A stretch of DNA of 64,000 nucleotides, from the NCBI GenBank assembly GCA_004762125.1, contig SIHQ01000018.1, positions 1 through 64,000 of the forward strand. Direction: 5' to 3'. Made by a program: the position numbers and the translations under genes. Under the pieces are notes generated by a model. The model was given only the letters and a program-made list of their open reading frames with translations. It was not told the DNA's origin and did not search any database. Source of the stretch: Oceanospirillales bacterium. Its GTDB lineage: Bacteria > Pseudomonadota > Gammaproteobacteria > Pseudomonadales > Endozoicomonadaceae. Below are positions 55,769 through 64,000 of this stretch, piece by piece; the first letter of the stretch is position 1; each line of letters starts with the position of its first letter.

Positions 55769-56734
55769 CTATCTGGATAAACGACTCGCTACACTCTCAT
55801 TTTCTGCTGAGCTAGGTGTATAAAAACTATAACCAGCCTCTACTACACCATCATTTATAGCCTCCCTCACAACACTCTTCATTGTATTGCCGAAATCAGT
55901 GGATCGGTATCCCATTTCAAAGCTATTAAATATATGTTTTAAAAATCGTTCCAGTTTTTCTTTATTATCTGTGAGTCCAGCTAAATTTGAAGTAGTGGCA
56001 TTTATCAAAGAAGCTATATCCTCTTCTAGAGTATCTGTCGTTTGATAAGGTGTACTACAACTATCAGTATCAACAATATATAATCGCTTAGTTAAGCTAT
56101 CGTAAATTTCATTTCTACTGTTTCTATCAGGAAGAGGTATGGTAACTAAATATTGGTTATTTATATTTTCTCCACCGCTATACCAGTGTAAATATGACAT
56201 TGAAGCTCCTAGCTTAAAATAAGCATCTAAAAGAATAGATAAATTTAATTTATTGCTGTCTTCAAAGTAGTTTGATGCAAGTTTTAAAAGAGTGACTCCA
56301 TGTTTGAATGGGAATATTAATAATTCTTCTGAAGTGTCTGGATTAATAAGTTCAGCCTGATTTAAAGGGAAAATTATTTCCGTTCCGAGCTCATTTAATA
56401 CGACATTAACTCCTGAAATCGACGCGTTTCTATCCATTTGTTTTAGTATGTCAAATTTAGAAAATTCACAATTATCGTCTGATTTTGTCACTTTTATAAA
56501 ATATTCAGATCCTTTTAAATTAAATTTGTACGCACTCTCTATACTACTACCATCAAATTCTTTACCTTGCAAAAGTTGTAAGTCATAGGTGTCAGCATCA
56601 TTTGATCTGGCATAGTCACTAACAGACTTGTCAATCCATTGTCTTTTGACATCGTCAGCTTGTGCATTAAAGCCAAAGTGTAAACCAAACTGTATTAATA
56701 AAATAAATACAGTATTTTTGTGTATGAAATCCAT
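55769..56734 (-). CDS. Exported protein, possibly with a degenerate kinase-like fold
   Basis: 321 residues. The signal peptide (MDFIHKNTVFILLIQFGLHF, then NAQA-DD) is clear. The mature part has features reminiscent of a kinase or aminoglycoside-phosphotransferase fold: a strand-lysine EYFIKVTK, a helix pair around YLHWYSGG, and LYIVDTDSC at the place of the metal-binding motif. The HxD catalytic loop is not seen, so a pseudokinase or a different fold is equally possible. The ATG at 56734 has AAAGGTG about 6 bp upstream and is preferred over the GTG at 56743. The gene is notably AT-rich. Function unknown. Confidence 0.7.
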   Translation of the reverse strand: MDFIHKNTVFILLIQFGLHFGFNAQADDVKRQWIDKSVSDYARSNDADTYDLQLLQGKEFDGSSIESAYKFNLKGSEYFIKVTKSDDNCEFSKFDILKQMDRNASISGVNVVLNELGTEIIFPLNQAELINPDTSEELLIFPFKHGVTLLKLASNYFEDSNKLNLSILLDAYFKLGASMSYLHWYSGGENINNQYLVTIPLPDRNSRNEIYDSLTKRLYIVDTDSCSTPYQTTDTLEEDIASLINATTSNLAGLTDNKEKLERFLKHIFNSFEMGYRSTDFGNTMKSVVREAINDGVVEAGYSFYTPSSAENESVASRLSR

Positions 56735-56743
56735 TTCCAACAC

Positions 56744-57238
56744 CTTTAATGTGAATTACTTATAGTTTTGAGTGAACAAGTTATAAGAAGTTCCAGTATC
56801 AGGTATCGTATTTTTGCAATGCTACCAGTTACTTCGGAGACTTCGATCCTTAACTCTGATCATCGGCGGCACGGCTGAGGTGGCGTTATTAGTTTGAAAT
56901 TAGTACAAAACCAAGCAATTTTCTTATGATAGGTCTAATACTAATTGCCTATAAATAATTGCGAACATTGTAGGAATAATCCAGATAGACAACCTGTATG
57001 TACGAAGCCGGTATCCGTTGAGTCATTAAATAAACATATATTTATTTGTTCGGTCACTCTGTAACCCGCACCACGTATCCATCGATGACATTTATATCAA
57101 GGGAATCAACCTCTAACTCTTGTTTATATTCAGAGTGACTTCGAGCCGATCTATAAATCGATCACGTTTATATATAGGGTAGGTGATAATAAGTGGCGCA
57201 AGTCTGCCTATGCAGGCGTTTAATGGAATGGAGTTCAT
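56744..57238. other. 495-bp AT-rich gap
   Basis: No reading frame, RNA gene or terminator could be supported here. It presumably holds the divergent promoters for the genes on each side. A clear GGAG ribosome-binding site for the right-hand gene lies at its end. Confidence 0.4.
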
Positions 57239-57634
57239 ATGAAACGATTACTACTAATAGCATCGATGTTTGCATCATCAGCTTTCGCATCAAACTTTGA
57301 CGTAAATGCTTATTCTACCTCTATAGATTTTGCTCAAGTTACCCATGCAGTGGCTACTCAGAACTCTAGTGGCAAATGGTGTTTTGACGCCTCTGTTCGC
57401 CACAATGACCAAGGTTGGGAGCATTACGCTGATGGATGGGAGGTTATAGATTTAGAGGGGAATAAACTTGGGTACCGTCAACTTGCTCATCCTCATGATA
57501 ACGAGCAACCGTTCACGCGCAGCCAGTGTAATATCAAGATTCCATCAGAGGTCACTAAGGTTGTCGTGCGAGCAAAATGCAACAAACATGGGTTTGGTGG
57601 TAAACCGTTCATTGTTGACTTGAAACCCATTTAA
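57239..57634 (+). CDS. Small secreted protein of unknown function
   Basis: 131 residues with a signal peptide (MKRLLLIASMFASSAFA-SN). The mature part of about 113 residues has three or four Cys (for example WCFDASV, SQCNIKI, AKCNKHGF), likely forming disulfides, and looks beta-rich (VTKVVVRAKCN; KPFIVDLKPI). GGAG lies 5 bp before the ATG. I recognise no family. It lies at the right edge of the AT-rich islet, before truA. Confidence 0.8.
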   Translation: MKRLLLIASMFASSAFASNFDVNAYSTSIDFAQVTHAVATQNSSGKWCFDASVRHNDQGWEHYADGWEVIDLEGNKLGYRQLAHPHDNEQPFTRSQCNIKIPSEVTKVVVRAKCNKHGFGGKPFIVDLKPI

Positions 57635-57756
57635 GATGGTCGCCTATTTTAACCGATAGCTACCTGTTTTTTAGTGAGGTTTTTTCGTAAAAAGAGATGT
57701 TTACTCTTCGGCAGTAACATCCTACTTTACCTAACTATTTCAGCCTGGAAATATCC

Positions 57757-58545
57757 ATGTACCATCATCGCCTCGTAATCTCTTACAAAGGCACTCGTTA
57801 TTTTGGCTGGCAGGACTTGGGTAGCAACAACCAAAGGCCTACCGTTCAGGCAAACATCCATCAGGCACTCAGTAAAATCTGCAAACATCAGAGCTGTACT
57901 ATTTCTGCTGCAAGCCGCACTGATGCAGGTGTCCACGCTCAAGGCCAGGTTGTTAAAATTACTATCCCCATAGACATCGAATCAAAAAAGCTCCTACTCG
58001 GCATGAACTCATCTTTACCCGAGGATATCCGTATCCTGCAATGCGAACCTTGTACTGCTGAATTTAATTCGAATAAGGACAGTAAGAGCAAAGAGTACCA
58101 TTACTATTTTTGTACAGACTCCGTTTACAATCCGGTACTTAATGATTTTGTTGCACATATAGCCTCGAATAGTATGGCCTCAACCACAGAACCGCTTGAT
58201 CTGGAACTGATGCAACGAGCGTGTAAGCTCTTTATGGGTGAACATGATTTTTATAGCTTTGCGAAGCGTGATGCCAATATCAGTTCAACGGTTCGTACTA
58301 TTTTAAGCTGTGAAATTTTGAAAACTGAATCTACAGCCTTTGGTAATGAAGTTTACTACCTCAAGATCATAGGTAATGGTTTCTTAAGCCATATGGTTCG
58401 GTACATTGCTGGCGCTTTATTTGAGCTCGGAAAAAACAAACTTAACCTGAATGATATTAGTGAGGCATTAACTGTCCGAAAAGTGGATAAAATATGCGCC
58501 AAGGCCAAGTCACGAGGGTTACATTTGATTAAAATATCTTATTAG
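57757..58545 (+). CDS. truA: tRNA pseudouridine synthase A family protein
   Basis: 262 residues, the usual size. Converts uridines 38-40 of the tRNA anticodon arm to pseudouridine. The catalytic Asp is in SRTDAGVHA, with YKGTRYFGWQ near the start, KEYHYYF in the core, and GNGFLSHMVRYIAGAL near the end, all conserved in TruA. The sequence looks divergent (SNSMASTTEPL insert), so it may be a second, accessory copy; the classic truA context (asd-fimV-truA-trpF) is not present here. No close neighbour suggests an operon. Confidence 0.88.
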   Translation: MYHHRLVISYKGTRYFGWQDLGSNNQRPTVQANIHQALSKICKHQSCTISAASRTDAGVHAQGQVVKITIPIDIESKKLLLGMNSSLPEDIRILQCEPCTAEFNSNKDSKSKEYHYYFCTDSVYNPVLNDFVAHIASNSMASTTEPLDLELMQRACKLFMGEHDFYSFAKRDANISSTVRTILSCEILKTESTAFGNEVYYLKIIGNGFLSHMVRYIAGALFELGKNKLNLNDISEALTVRKVDKICAKAKSRGLHLIKISY

Positions 58546-58585
58546 GGTTAGCTGTTATTCACAATCATGGGTTGGTTCGATAAAA

Positions 58586-58954
58586 TTGAAAACAGTATCA
58601 ACGTATTTCAATGCATTGGCTTCAGAAGCGGCTGATGAATGGCACGAAATTGATGGCTCAAAGGGTAATTTATTTGAGAGAACCATTGCCATTGATGAAA
58701 AAACAGGCGATTACACCCGATTAACAAAGTTCAATGCCGGGTATTCAACAGAAAAGTTTGGTCCTAAAAGTCATGACTATCCTGAAGAAATATTCGTCGT
58801 TCAAGGTCGTTTATATGATGAGGCTTTTGACTTATGGCTTGAAGCAGGAACCTATGCCTCTCGTCCACCAGGGGAAGTTCATGGGCCATTTAAGTCAGAG
58901 AGTGAAGTGATTATTCTTGAAATGTCTTTCCCAAGTCAATCGATAATAGGCTGA
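58586..58954 (+). CDS. Cupin-domain protein (ChrR-like)
   Basis: 122 residues forming one cupin barrel. KSHDYPEEIFVVQGRLYDEAFD gives the first metal motif (HxxxxEE form) and RPPGEVHGPFKSESE the second His. Such proteins bind a metal and either sense or catalyse. The only start in frame is the TTG at 58586, with a weak ribosome-binding site. It lies about 40 bp after truA in the same direction. Function not assignable beyond the fold. Confidence 0.8.
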   Translation: MKTVSTYFNALASEAADEWHEIDGSKGNLFERTIAIDEKTGDYTRLTKFNAGYSTEKFGPKSHDYPEEIFVVQGRLYDEAFDLWLEAGTYASRPPGEVHGPFKSESEVIILEMSFPSQSIIG

Positions 58955-59014
58955 TAGCAACAATCCAGATGGCTGAACCTCCCACTGTATAGAGGGAGGT
59001 ACACAATCCAACGT

Positions 59015-59476
59015 TTATGCAGGTTGACGCGACAGAGCCAAGCCTGTGATAAACGCTCTTAAGGTATCATCCTTGCAAGGACGGAAGTGTTTTGTCGTTG
59101 GTTTTCTAAAAAAAGCTGAAATTTCGTGTTTGCTGAGAGGTAGTTCGGCCAGCGCAAAAATATTAACCATCTCTTCGGACTGCAAATCCAGTGCGATCTT
59201 TATCTTCATGCATTTAGCATTATTACTGAGCACTTCTTCAGCTTCTGGCTGCGGACCGTCTTTTTTACCGCGTAGCTGATTGATTAAACCATTTAGAAAC
59301 TGCGCTAATACGTGGTCTGTTACCACTTCGTGAGTCGCATCACCGTGGGATTTTGACCATTCCGTAACATCTTCTGATTTAACGTTTACTCCAGCCTGAG
59401 CAAAAATGCCCACCATCTGGCTAGCGTCAAGATGAAGAATCTGTGTGAGTTTATTAAGTAATTCGTTATTGGTCAT
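59015..59476 (-). CDS. YehS-family protein (DUF1456)
   Basis: 153 residues made of two repeats of a small helical domain, as in Escherichia coli YehS (156 residues). The first repeat begins MTNNELLNKLTQILHLD and the second KCMKIKIALDLQ, each followed by a loop and a short helix ending in FF/FL (AQFLNGLINQLRG; RAFITGLALS). The start at 59476 matches the family; the frame is open further upstream but without homology. Conserved hypothetical, function unknown. Confidence 0.88.
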   Translation of the reverse strand: MTNNELLNKLTQILHLDASQMVGIFAQAGVNVKSEDVTEWSKSHGDATHEVVTDHVLAQFLNGLINQLRGKKDGPQPEAEEVLSNNAKCMKIKIALDLQSEEMVNIFALAELPLSKHEISAFFRKPTTKHFRPCKDDTLRAFITGLALSRQPA

Positions 59477-59771
59477 TGATCTGATCACAAAGGGATTATG
59501 TAGCGCAGTATACGTGATACCAGGGAAGAGCAAGATAATTATTCTACCGACTAAAAAACAGAGACTTATGCTAAGTCACTGTTATCTGCAGACAAGGGAC
59601 TTCGCTCGAAAGATTTTATCGAAAATGGGGTCTAGCGGACGAGTTATAGATGTCTATTTTTCGGCTATCCAGACACTGAATTTTTCTATGAAGGCACTGC
59701 CTCTGTAGCCAATATTAACTCTGCTAGTATGGCTGTAAGCAATTACATGCCTGAATCAGGGGGAGTATGCG

Positions 59772-60180
59772 ATGACTACGAAAGCTTCAGGGTTTGTTGG
59801 GTCTATCCCGGAAAATTACGATAGAGGACTCGGCCCCAGGGTATTTTTTGATCGTGCGAGGGGAGAAAGTAGCAAGCTGCAGTATGCACTATTGGTATTC
59901 TTCTGGCCTTGAGCCTATGCCGCAGGTAGGGAATCTTCAAGTTGTTACTGACTGGAGTGGTAATCCTGTTTCGATTATTGAAATTACAGATGTATCAAAG
60001 CGCAAATTTTCTGAGGTGACGGCTGAATTTGCTGCATCTGAAGGTGAAGGTGATCAATCTCTGGAATGGTGGCGTAAAGCCCATTGGGATTTCTTCTCTG
60101 CGGAATGTGAAGAGCAAGGCCTTGAAGTAAGAGAAGACATGTTGCTCGTTCTCGAAACGTTCAAGGTTGTATATTCATAA
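59772..60180 (+). pseudogene. Deletion fusion: methyltransferase start joined to an ASCH-domain remnant
   Basis: An ATG at 59772 behind a perfect GGGGGAG ribosome-binding site starts MTTKASGFVGSIPENYDRG, a typical beginning of a UbiE-like SAM methyltransferase. After about 25 codons that identity ends. From about 59846, in another frame, the sequence is the C-terminal two-thirds of an ASCH-domain protein: VASCSMHYWYSSG, LEPMPQVGNLQVVTDW, AEFAASEGEGDQSLEWWRKA, EDMLLVLETFKVVYS, ending at 60180. The simplest reading is one deletion that removed the rest of the methyltransferase and the start of the ASCH gene. A weak TTG at 59794 opens the ASCH frame, so a truncated product is possible. Confidence 0.7.
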
Positions 60181-60204
60181 ACATCTATCTGGCGGTAGGG
60201 CTTT

Positions 60205-60912
60205 TTAATAGCTAATTTCAGAACCATCAAAACTGATGAATTTCCCACTGTCATCAGGCCTGCTGCTTTCAATGATGTTGATTAAGGAGTGAGCTGTAAT
60301 CTCTGGAGAGTGAAGCTGCCCAGCTGGTAGATTTCTTTGAAAGGGTGTTGATAACTTAGTATCAGTTGTGCCTGGATGAAACAGTAAGATGCAGCAGTTT
60401 GGTAGCTTCTGCCGCCATTCGATACTGATGGTTTTTATTGCCATATTGAGAGCGGCTTTAGAGGTTCGGTAGCTTAACCAACCACCTGTCTTGTTATCAC
60501 TGATACTCCCTACCTTTGCTGTAAGAACTATAAAGTGGGTCACTTTCTCTGACTTCAGTGACTTCATAAAGTGCTTGGCCAGATAAATATTGGGCAGAGT
60601 ATTAATAGCCAAGTTTTTCTCAAAGAAATCCAGTTCAAACTCTTTTATTGATTTCTCAGGTCTGTGGTTCGGTGAGTGCAGGAATCCGGCAGCATTGATA
60701 AGGATATCCAGTGATTCAATGCTAGTAGAAAGAGCTTCTATTGCTCTCTCATCGGTTATATCGAGCTGTTGCCATTCAAGCCTTTCATGAACAAATTTTA
60801 CAGGGTTAGCATTGTAGGTAGCGACGATGTTAGCTTCCGGATAGTGCTCAATGCAGTGCTTGATAATGGCAAGGCCGATACCGCCGGAACCAGCAATCAC
60901 TAATATATTCAT
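60205..60912 (-). CDS. Short-chain dehydrogenase (C-factor-like SDR)
   Basis: 235 residues. The cofactor motif is AGSGGIG near the start, followed by NAAG, the catalytic Ser/Thr in VLTAKVGS, and YRTSK as YxxxK. The family style (ESLDILINAAGFLH; GTTDTKLSTPFQ) matches CsgA/C-factor-type SDRs of unknown substrate. The ATG at 60912 is preceded by a GGTGCGG element. A single gene, convergent with the ASCH relic. Confidence 0.85.
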   Translation of the reverse strand: MNILVIAGSGGIGLAIIKHCIEHYPEANIVATYNANPVKFVHERLEWQQLDITDERAIEALSTSIESLDILINAAGFLHSPNHRPEKSIKEFELDFFEKNLAINTLPNIYLAKHFMKSLKSEKVTHFIVLTAKVGSISDNKTGGWLSYRTSKAALNMAIKTISIEWRQKLPNCCILLFHPGTTDTKLSTPFQRNLPAGQLHSPEITAHSLINIIESSRPDDSGKFISFDGSEISY

Positions 60913-61014
60913 ACCGCACCTGTTGAAGGGTCATAAGTAGAATGTATCGCCAAATTCAGGCAGCAAGTAAATTACGCTACCAAACGGTGATTATTTTAAA
61001 TTACATGAGTCAGT

Positions 61015-61698
61015 ATGAATAAACACAACTATTTCAATAAAATATTCCGGGGCAAGGTTAAGCAAAACTTTGGCTTTGAAACGGCCATGGAGAAATCTGC
61101 CATTGTAGGGGAGGTTTTTCTCTCACCGGAAGGTTTGTCCGGTGATGCCTGTGCTGACCAGCGCCACCATGGGGGATTGGAGCGAGCATTACATCAATAC
61201 CCTTGTGAACATTATGAGTACTGGAACAAAGAATACGAAGAGAGTGCGTCGTGGCATGACCCTGGAATGGGTGAAAATCTAAGTTCTACCGGTATGACGG
61301 AGGATACGGTGTGTATTGGAGATCGTTATCGCTGGGGGCAAGCAGTCATTGAAGTCAGTCAACCCCGTTCGCCTTGCTACAAATTGAATAAGCGTTGGGG
61401 TATTGAAGATTTTTCTACCCGGATGCAGGAGACCGGTCGCTGTGGCTGGTTGTATCGAGTCATTCAATCAGGTGTTGTGTCTGTTGATTATCCCATTGAA
61501 CTGATCGAGAGAGTCCCTAACGCATTGACTGTTCGCGAGGTGTGTAATGTCTACTTTGGAGATCCATTAAATCAAGCGGGTCTTATCAAACTGAAGCAAC
61601 AAGATCGCTTATCAAACAGCTGGAAGACGACTGTAGCAAATCGTCTTGAGACCGGCGAGGTGGAGAATTGGAATTTCCGTTTGTTAGGACATGCCTGA
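61015..61698 (+). CDS. MOSC-domain protein (YiiM-like)
   Basis: 227 residues. The MOSC domain has GLSGDACADQRHHGGLERALHQY near the start (quoted here only as landmarks GDACADQ and HHGG), GENL as MGENLSS, and the conserved Cys in SQPRSPCYKLNKR. YiiM and related proteins handle molybdenum cofactor to reduce N-hydroxylated bases and similar compounds. The ATG at 61015 fits the family. Its neighbours do not suggest a pathway, though N-hydroxylamine chemistry fits loosely with hcp in the same window. Confidence 0.88.
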   Translation: MNKHNYFNKIFRGKVKQNFGFETAMEKSAIVGEVFLSPEGLSGDACADQRHHGGLERALHQYPCEHYEYWNKEYEESASWHDPGMGENLSSTGMTEDTVCIGDRYRWGQAVIEVSQPRSPCYKLNKRWGIEDFSTRMQETGRCGWLYRVIQSGVVSVDYPIELIERVPNALTVREVCNVYFGDPLNQAGLIKLKQQDRLSNSWKTTVANRLETGEVENWNFRLLGHA

Positions 61699-61897
61699 TC
61701 AGCGAAGCTCAATGTGAATCCTGCAGAGGTTGACTGTTTTACTGCTGCTGCTTTAGATCAGTAAAGGTGCCAAGCATTGAGGGAGAACTTTATTCAGTAT
61801 GGGAGGCGCATCAACCACACTCAGTCAATATCGGATTTAACCAACATCGACCGAATATGGATGTTGATGGGTTTGTCATTAAATTGAGCCGTGTTTC

Positions 61898-63814
61898 TTA
61901 CATCACGCTCGCGAGGAATAAAAGAGCGGCGGTGATAAAGATGCTTGCAGTGGAGATAAACCCGCTGTCTGGTGCTGGAGGTGGGTAGCTAAGCGTTTGA
62001 TCCAACGTTGCTATAACCGAAGCAGTCTTGTCGTAGGTTGCCTTGTTTCCAGCCTGTTTAGCTGCGCTGAGCAAACCTTCCAGTGACTTTCTTCTTCTGG
62101 GAAAAAACTCATTCAGTTCATCCTGAAAATAGGTCATGGCCTTAGAGTCTAAATTATGATTCACAATAGTTACTGTTGTTGGTTTCTTAATAGATCTGGA
62201 GTTAACAATGCCTGGTGAGTAAGTAGGCGCGGCTTCTGCTTTTTCCATATAAAGCTCGCCGATATATTCCAGTAGGGGTTTTACAACCAATGGTACGCCA
62301 TGGTCCCAACGCATAGTGCGATACGGCTGTTCAGCACTGATGGCTAAACGAATCGCTTCGTCCAGATTACCTTGTGTGCGCTGATATTGAGCTTCCAGTT
62401 GTTTTATCATGACTGGAATAGCGCCTTCTTCCATTGGGCTAAGTTCTATAGTTATATCGGTTTGCAGGGCATTCAGATCGCTTTTAGCCTTTGTGAAACG
62501 CTGGTCATTGCCAACATCCAGAGCATCCCATGCTTGGGTGAAATAGTAGGCAATCTTGCCCCAGGGAGACATCAGGTTGCTGGATAAGGTTTGCGTTGTC
62601 AGCTCAGCGAGGTGACTGTTGCCGTTAGGTAGTTCGAATTTTAAATAGGCCTGTTCAAAAGCGTAGTAGGTGCGCATAACACGGGTTTTTTCATCGCTTA
62701 CGCCCTTGTCTGACAAGGTCTGAATTCGTTCATAGAGATTCTGGCCGTCCGTCCATGCATCTTCGTACCTGCCAGCTTGCAACAATCCATACAGCCGCCA
62801 CAAATGCTCATGAAAGGCGAGGGATGAATCGTCCATCGCCAGATCTGTTGCCCTTTGCAGAGACTTATTCCATGCCAGTAAATTGATGGTGTGGACATTG
62901 AGCCAGTCACCTGAAGCAAAATAGAAATGCGTAGGCATATGGGTAAGGTGGACTGAACTGGTGTTCTTAGTATCGCTACTGAGCTGTTGCAACCATAGTG
63001 CAGAATCGTAAGCATCAGTCTGAAGCTCTTTGCTTAGACGAGGGCTTTCGGAGGCGTGTACAAGATAGTGATGAAGGCCGGGGTGATTTGCCAGCTCTGG
63101 CTTGGCTAGCAACCTACTGAGGTTACCGATGACCCCTCTCTCAAGATCATAATCCAGTACGCTTTGTCGTGTCGCTAACCTGGCCAGATGACTGAATATT
63201 TCTACTTCAGCTTCCAATGGCTCGTTTTGACTTAGCTGATCATTCAGATACTGAGCGAACAGTTGAACATTAGAGCCCGTTTCGAAGGGCTGTTTTAAGC
63301 GACTGTTATTTTCATTACTAAACAGTTTTGTAGCACCATCAAGTAATACTCTCTCAGAGATATTCAAGGTGCCGGTATGGTTCTCTCTGGCTTGTGTCAG
63401 CAGTGTCAGTAAATGATCGGCAATATCGAATTCCCGTGAAAACCAGAGAATCTGGTAATTGCACATGAGCTCACCCCAGAGCCCCATAATAAATTCATCG
63501 CCCTGGTGCTGCTGTCTGGCCTGTTGAAAGGCTGAGCGAGCCTCAGGGTATTCAAAGGCATGGAGTAACTTCAGGCCCATAATAAACAGATCTTTGACGT
63601 CATTCGAGACTGTTTCAGAGAGTGGGAATGAGACACTGCCAAGGTCTTTACCTCCTTTCCAGGGGCCATAAACCTGTCCGTTATCATAGCTATAAGCAGG
63701 TGTTGGTGAAGCTGGCCTCGGAGTAGGCAGAGCTTGAGAGTCAACAACCTGAAGTAAGAAGCACAGAGCTATGCCTTTTGTGAGTGTACGTAAAACAGAA
63801 CCGAAGTTTTTCAT
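61898..63814 (-). CDS. Exported TPR protein with C-terminal hydrophobic tail
   Basis: 638 residues with a signal peptide (about 1-28, ending DSQA-LP). Helical TPR-like repeats fill the mature part (GLKLLHAFEYPEARSAFQQA; LQAGRYEDAWTDGQNLYERI; RTQGNLDEAIRLAISAEQPY). HPGLHHYLVHASESP and HMPTHFYFASGDW match a conserved His-containing core seen in a family of bacterial TPR proteins. The last residues form a hydrophobic segment (ISTASIFITAALLFLASVM) after a PPPAPDSG linker, probably a membrane anchor. No enzyme function is established for the family. The ATG at 63814 is well placed. Confidence 0.82.
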   Translation of the reverse strand: MKNFGSVLRTLTKGIALCFLLQVVDSQALPTPRPASPTPAYSYDNGQVYGPWKGGKDLGSVSFPLSETVSNDVKDLFIMGLKLLHAFEYPEARSAFQQARQQHQGDEFIMGLWGELMCNYQILWFSREFDIADHLLTLLTQARENHTGTLNISERVLLDGATKLFSNENNSRLKQPFETGSNVQLFAQYLNDQLSQNEPLEAEVEIFSHLARLATRQSVLDYDLERGVIGNLSRLLAKPELANHPGLHHYLVHASESPRLSKELQTDAYDSALWLQQLSSDTKNTSSVHLTHMPTHFYFASGDWLNVHTINLLAWNKSLQRATDLAMDDSSLAFHEHLWRLYGLLQAGRYEDAWTDGQNLYERIQTLSDKGVSDEKTRVMRTYYAFEQAYLKFELPNGNSHLAELTTQTLSSNLMSPWGKIAYYFTQAWDALDVGNDQRFTKAKSDLNALQTDITIELSPMEEGAIPVMIKQLEAQYQRTQGNLDEAIRLAISAEQPYRTMRWDHGVPLVVKPLLEYIGELYMEKAEAAPTYSPGIVNSRSIKKPTTVTIVNHNLDSKAMTYFQDELNEFFPRRRKSLEGLLSAAKQAGNKATYDKTASVIATLDQTLSYPPPAPDSGFISTASIFITAALLFLASVM

Positions 63815-64000
63815 AAGGCAGTAAGGTTGGGAATCAACAGCCTCTAGGTAAAGAGAGACTGATTATAGTCCGGTACCCTATAAATGCTTGATTAAGCTTT
63901 ATTTACTACTGAGAGAATTATTGTTGGCGGACTTATGAAAGTGATTGCTTAAACTTAAGCGACACTGTCGTTCAATGACGCGGCATGACGGTGCTGTTTT

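Overview
The window reads as chromosome of a marine, probably host-associated gammaproteobacterium. An Endozoicomonas-like member of the Oceanospirillales is my best guess. The basis is a complete Na+-translocating NADH:quinone reductase operon, two DctPQM TRAP importers, NorR/NorVW and Hcp/Hcr nitric-oxide defence genes, DNA polymerase II, degraded IS200/IS605 elements, and an unusual number of eukaryotic-like Ser/Thr kinases plus a Josephin-like cysteine protease. The genus call is inference from gene content and protein style, not from a marker gene.

Layout. 0-2.4 kb: an array of transposon-end-like repeats abutting a beheaded kinase gene, then its intact tandem paralogue. 2.5-9.7 kb: TatD nuclease, then nqrABCDEF with a terminator. 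9.7-15.3 kb: a membrane protein, a 600-bp gap, and a very large exported kinase with a Cys/His zinc-type tail. 15.4-18.5 kb: a three-gene ABC importer of the putative selenate type. 19.0-20.6 kb: another kinase on the minus strand. 20.8-24.7 kb: TRAP importer plus a 3-hydroxybutyrate-dehydrogenase-like SDR. 24.8-25.4 kb: a CYTH/class IV adenylate cyclase. 25.4-32.9 kb: a C4-dicarboxylate-type dctPQM operon with its DctBD two-component system, split by an IS605 remnant. 33.1-35.6 kb: an unknown 817-residue repeat protein.

35.6-45.9 kb is a nitrosative-stress block: norR, divergent norVW with three NorR boxes and a sigma-54 promoter, a frameshifted methyltransferase, a YeaR-like protein, a periplasmic binding protein, then hcp and hcr. 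Together these reduce NO and hydroxylamine-level nitrogen species, using NADH that also feeds NQR.

46-64 kb is accessory: the Josephin-like protein, a repeat-rich exported protein, a TnpB-lipoprotein fusion relic, a kinase gene interrupted by one in-frame TGA, polB, a LysE-type exporter, an AT-rich islet (a stand-alone domain resembling part of the DNA-phosphorothioation-associated methyltransferase, an RRM protein, a secreted kinase-like protein, a small secreted protein), then truA, cupin, YehS, a methyltransferase/ASCH deletion relic, SDR, MOSC and TPR-protein genes. No rRNA, tRNA or CRISPR array was seen. All assignments come from reading the sequence; no database search was run.
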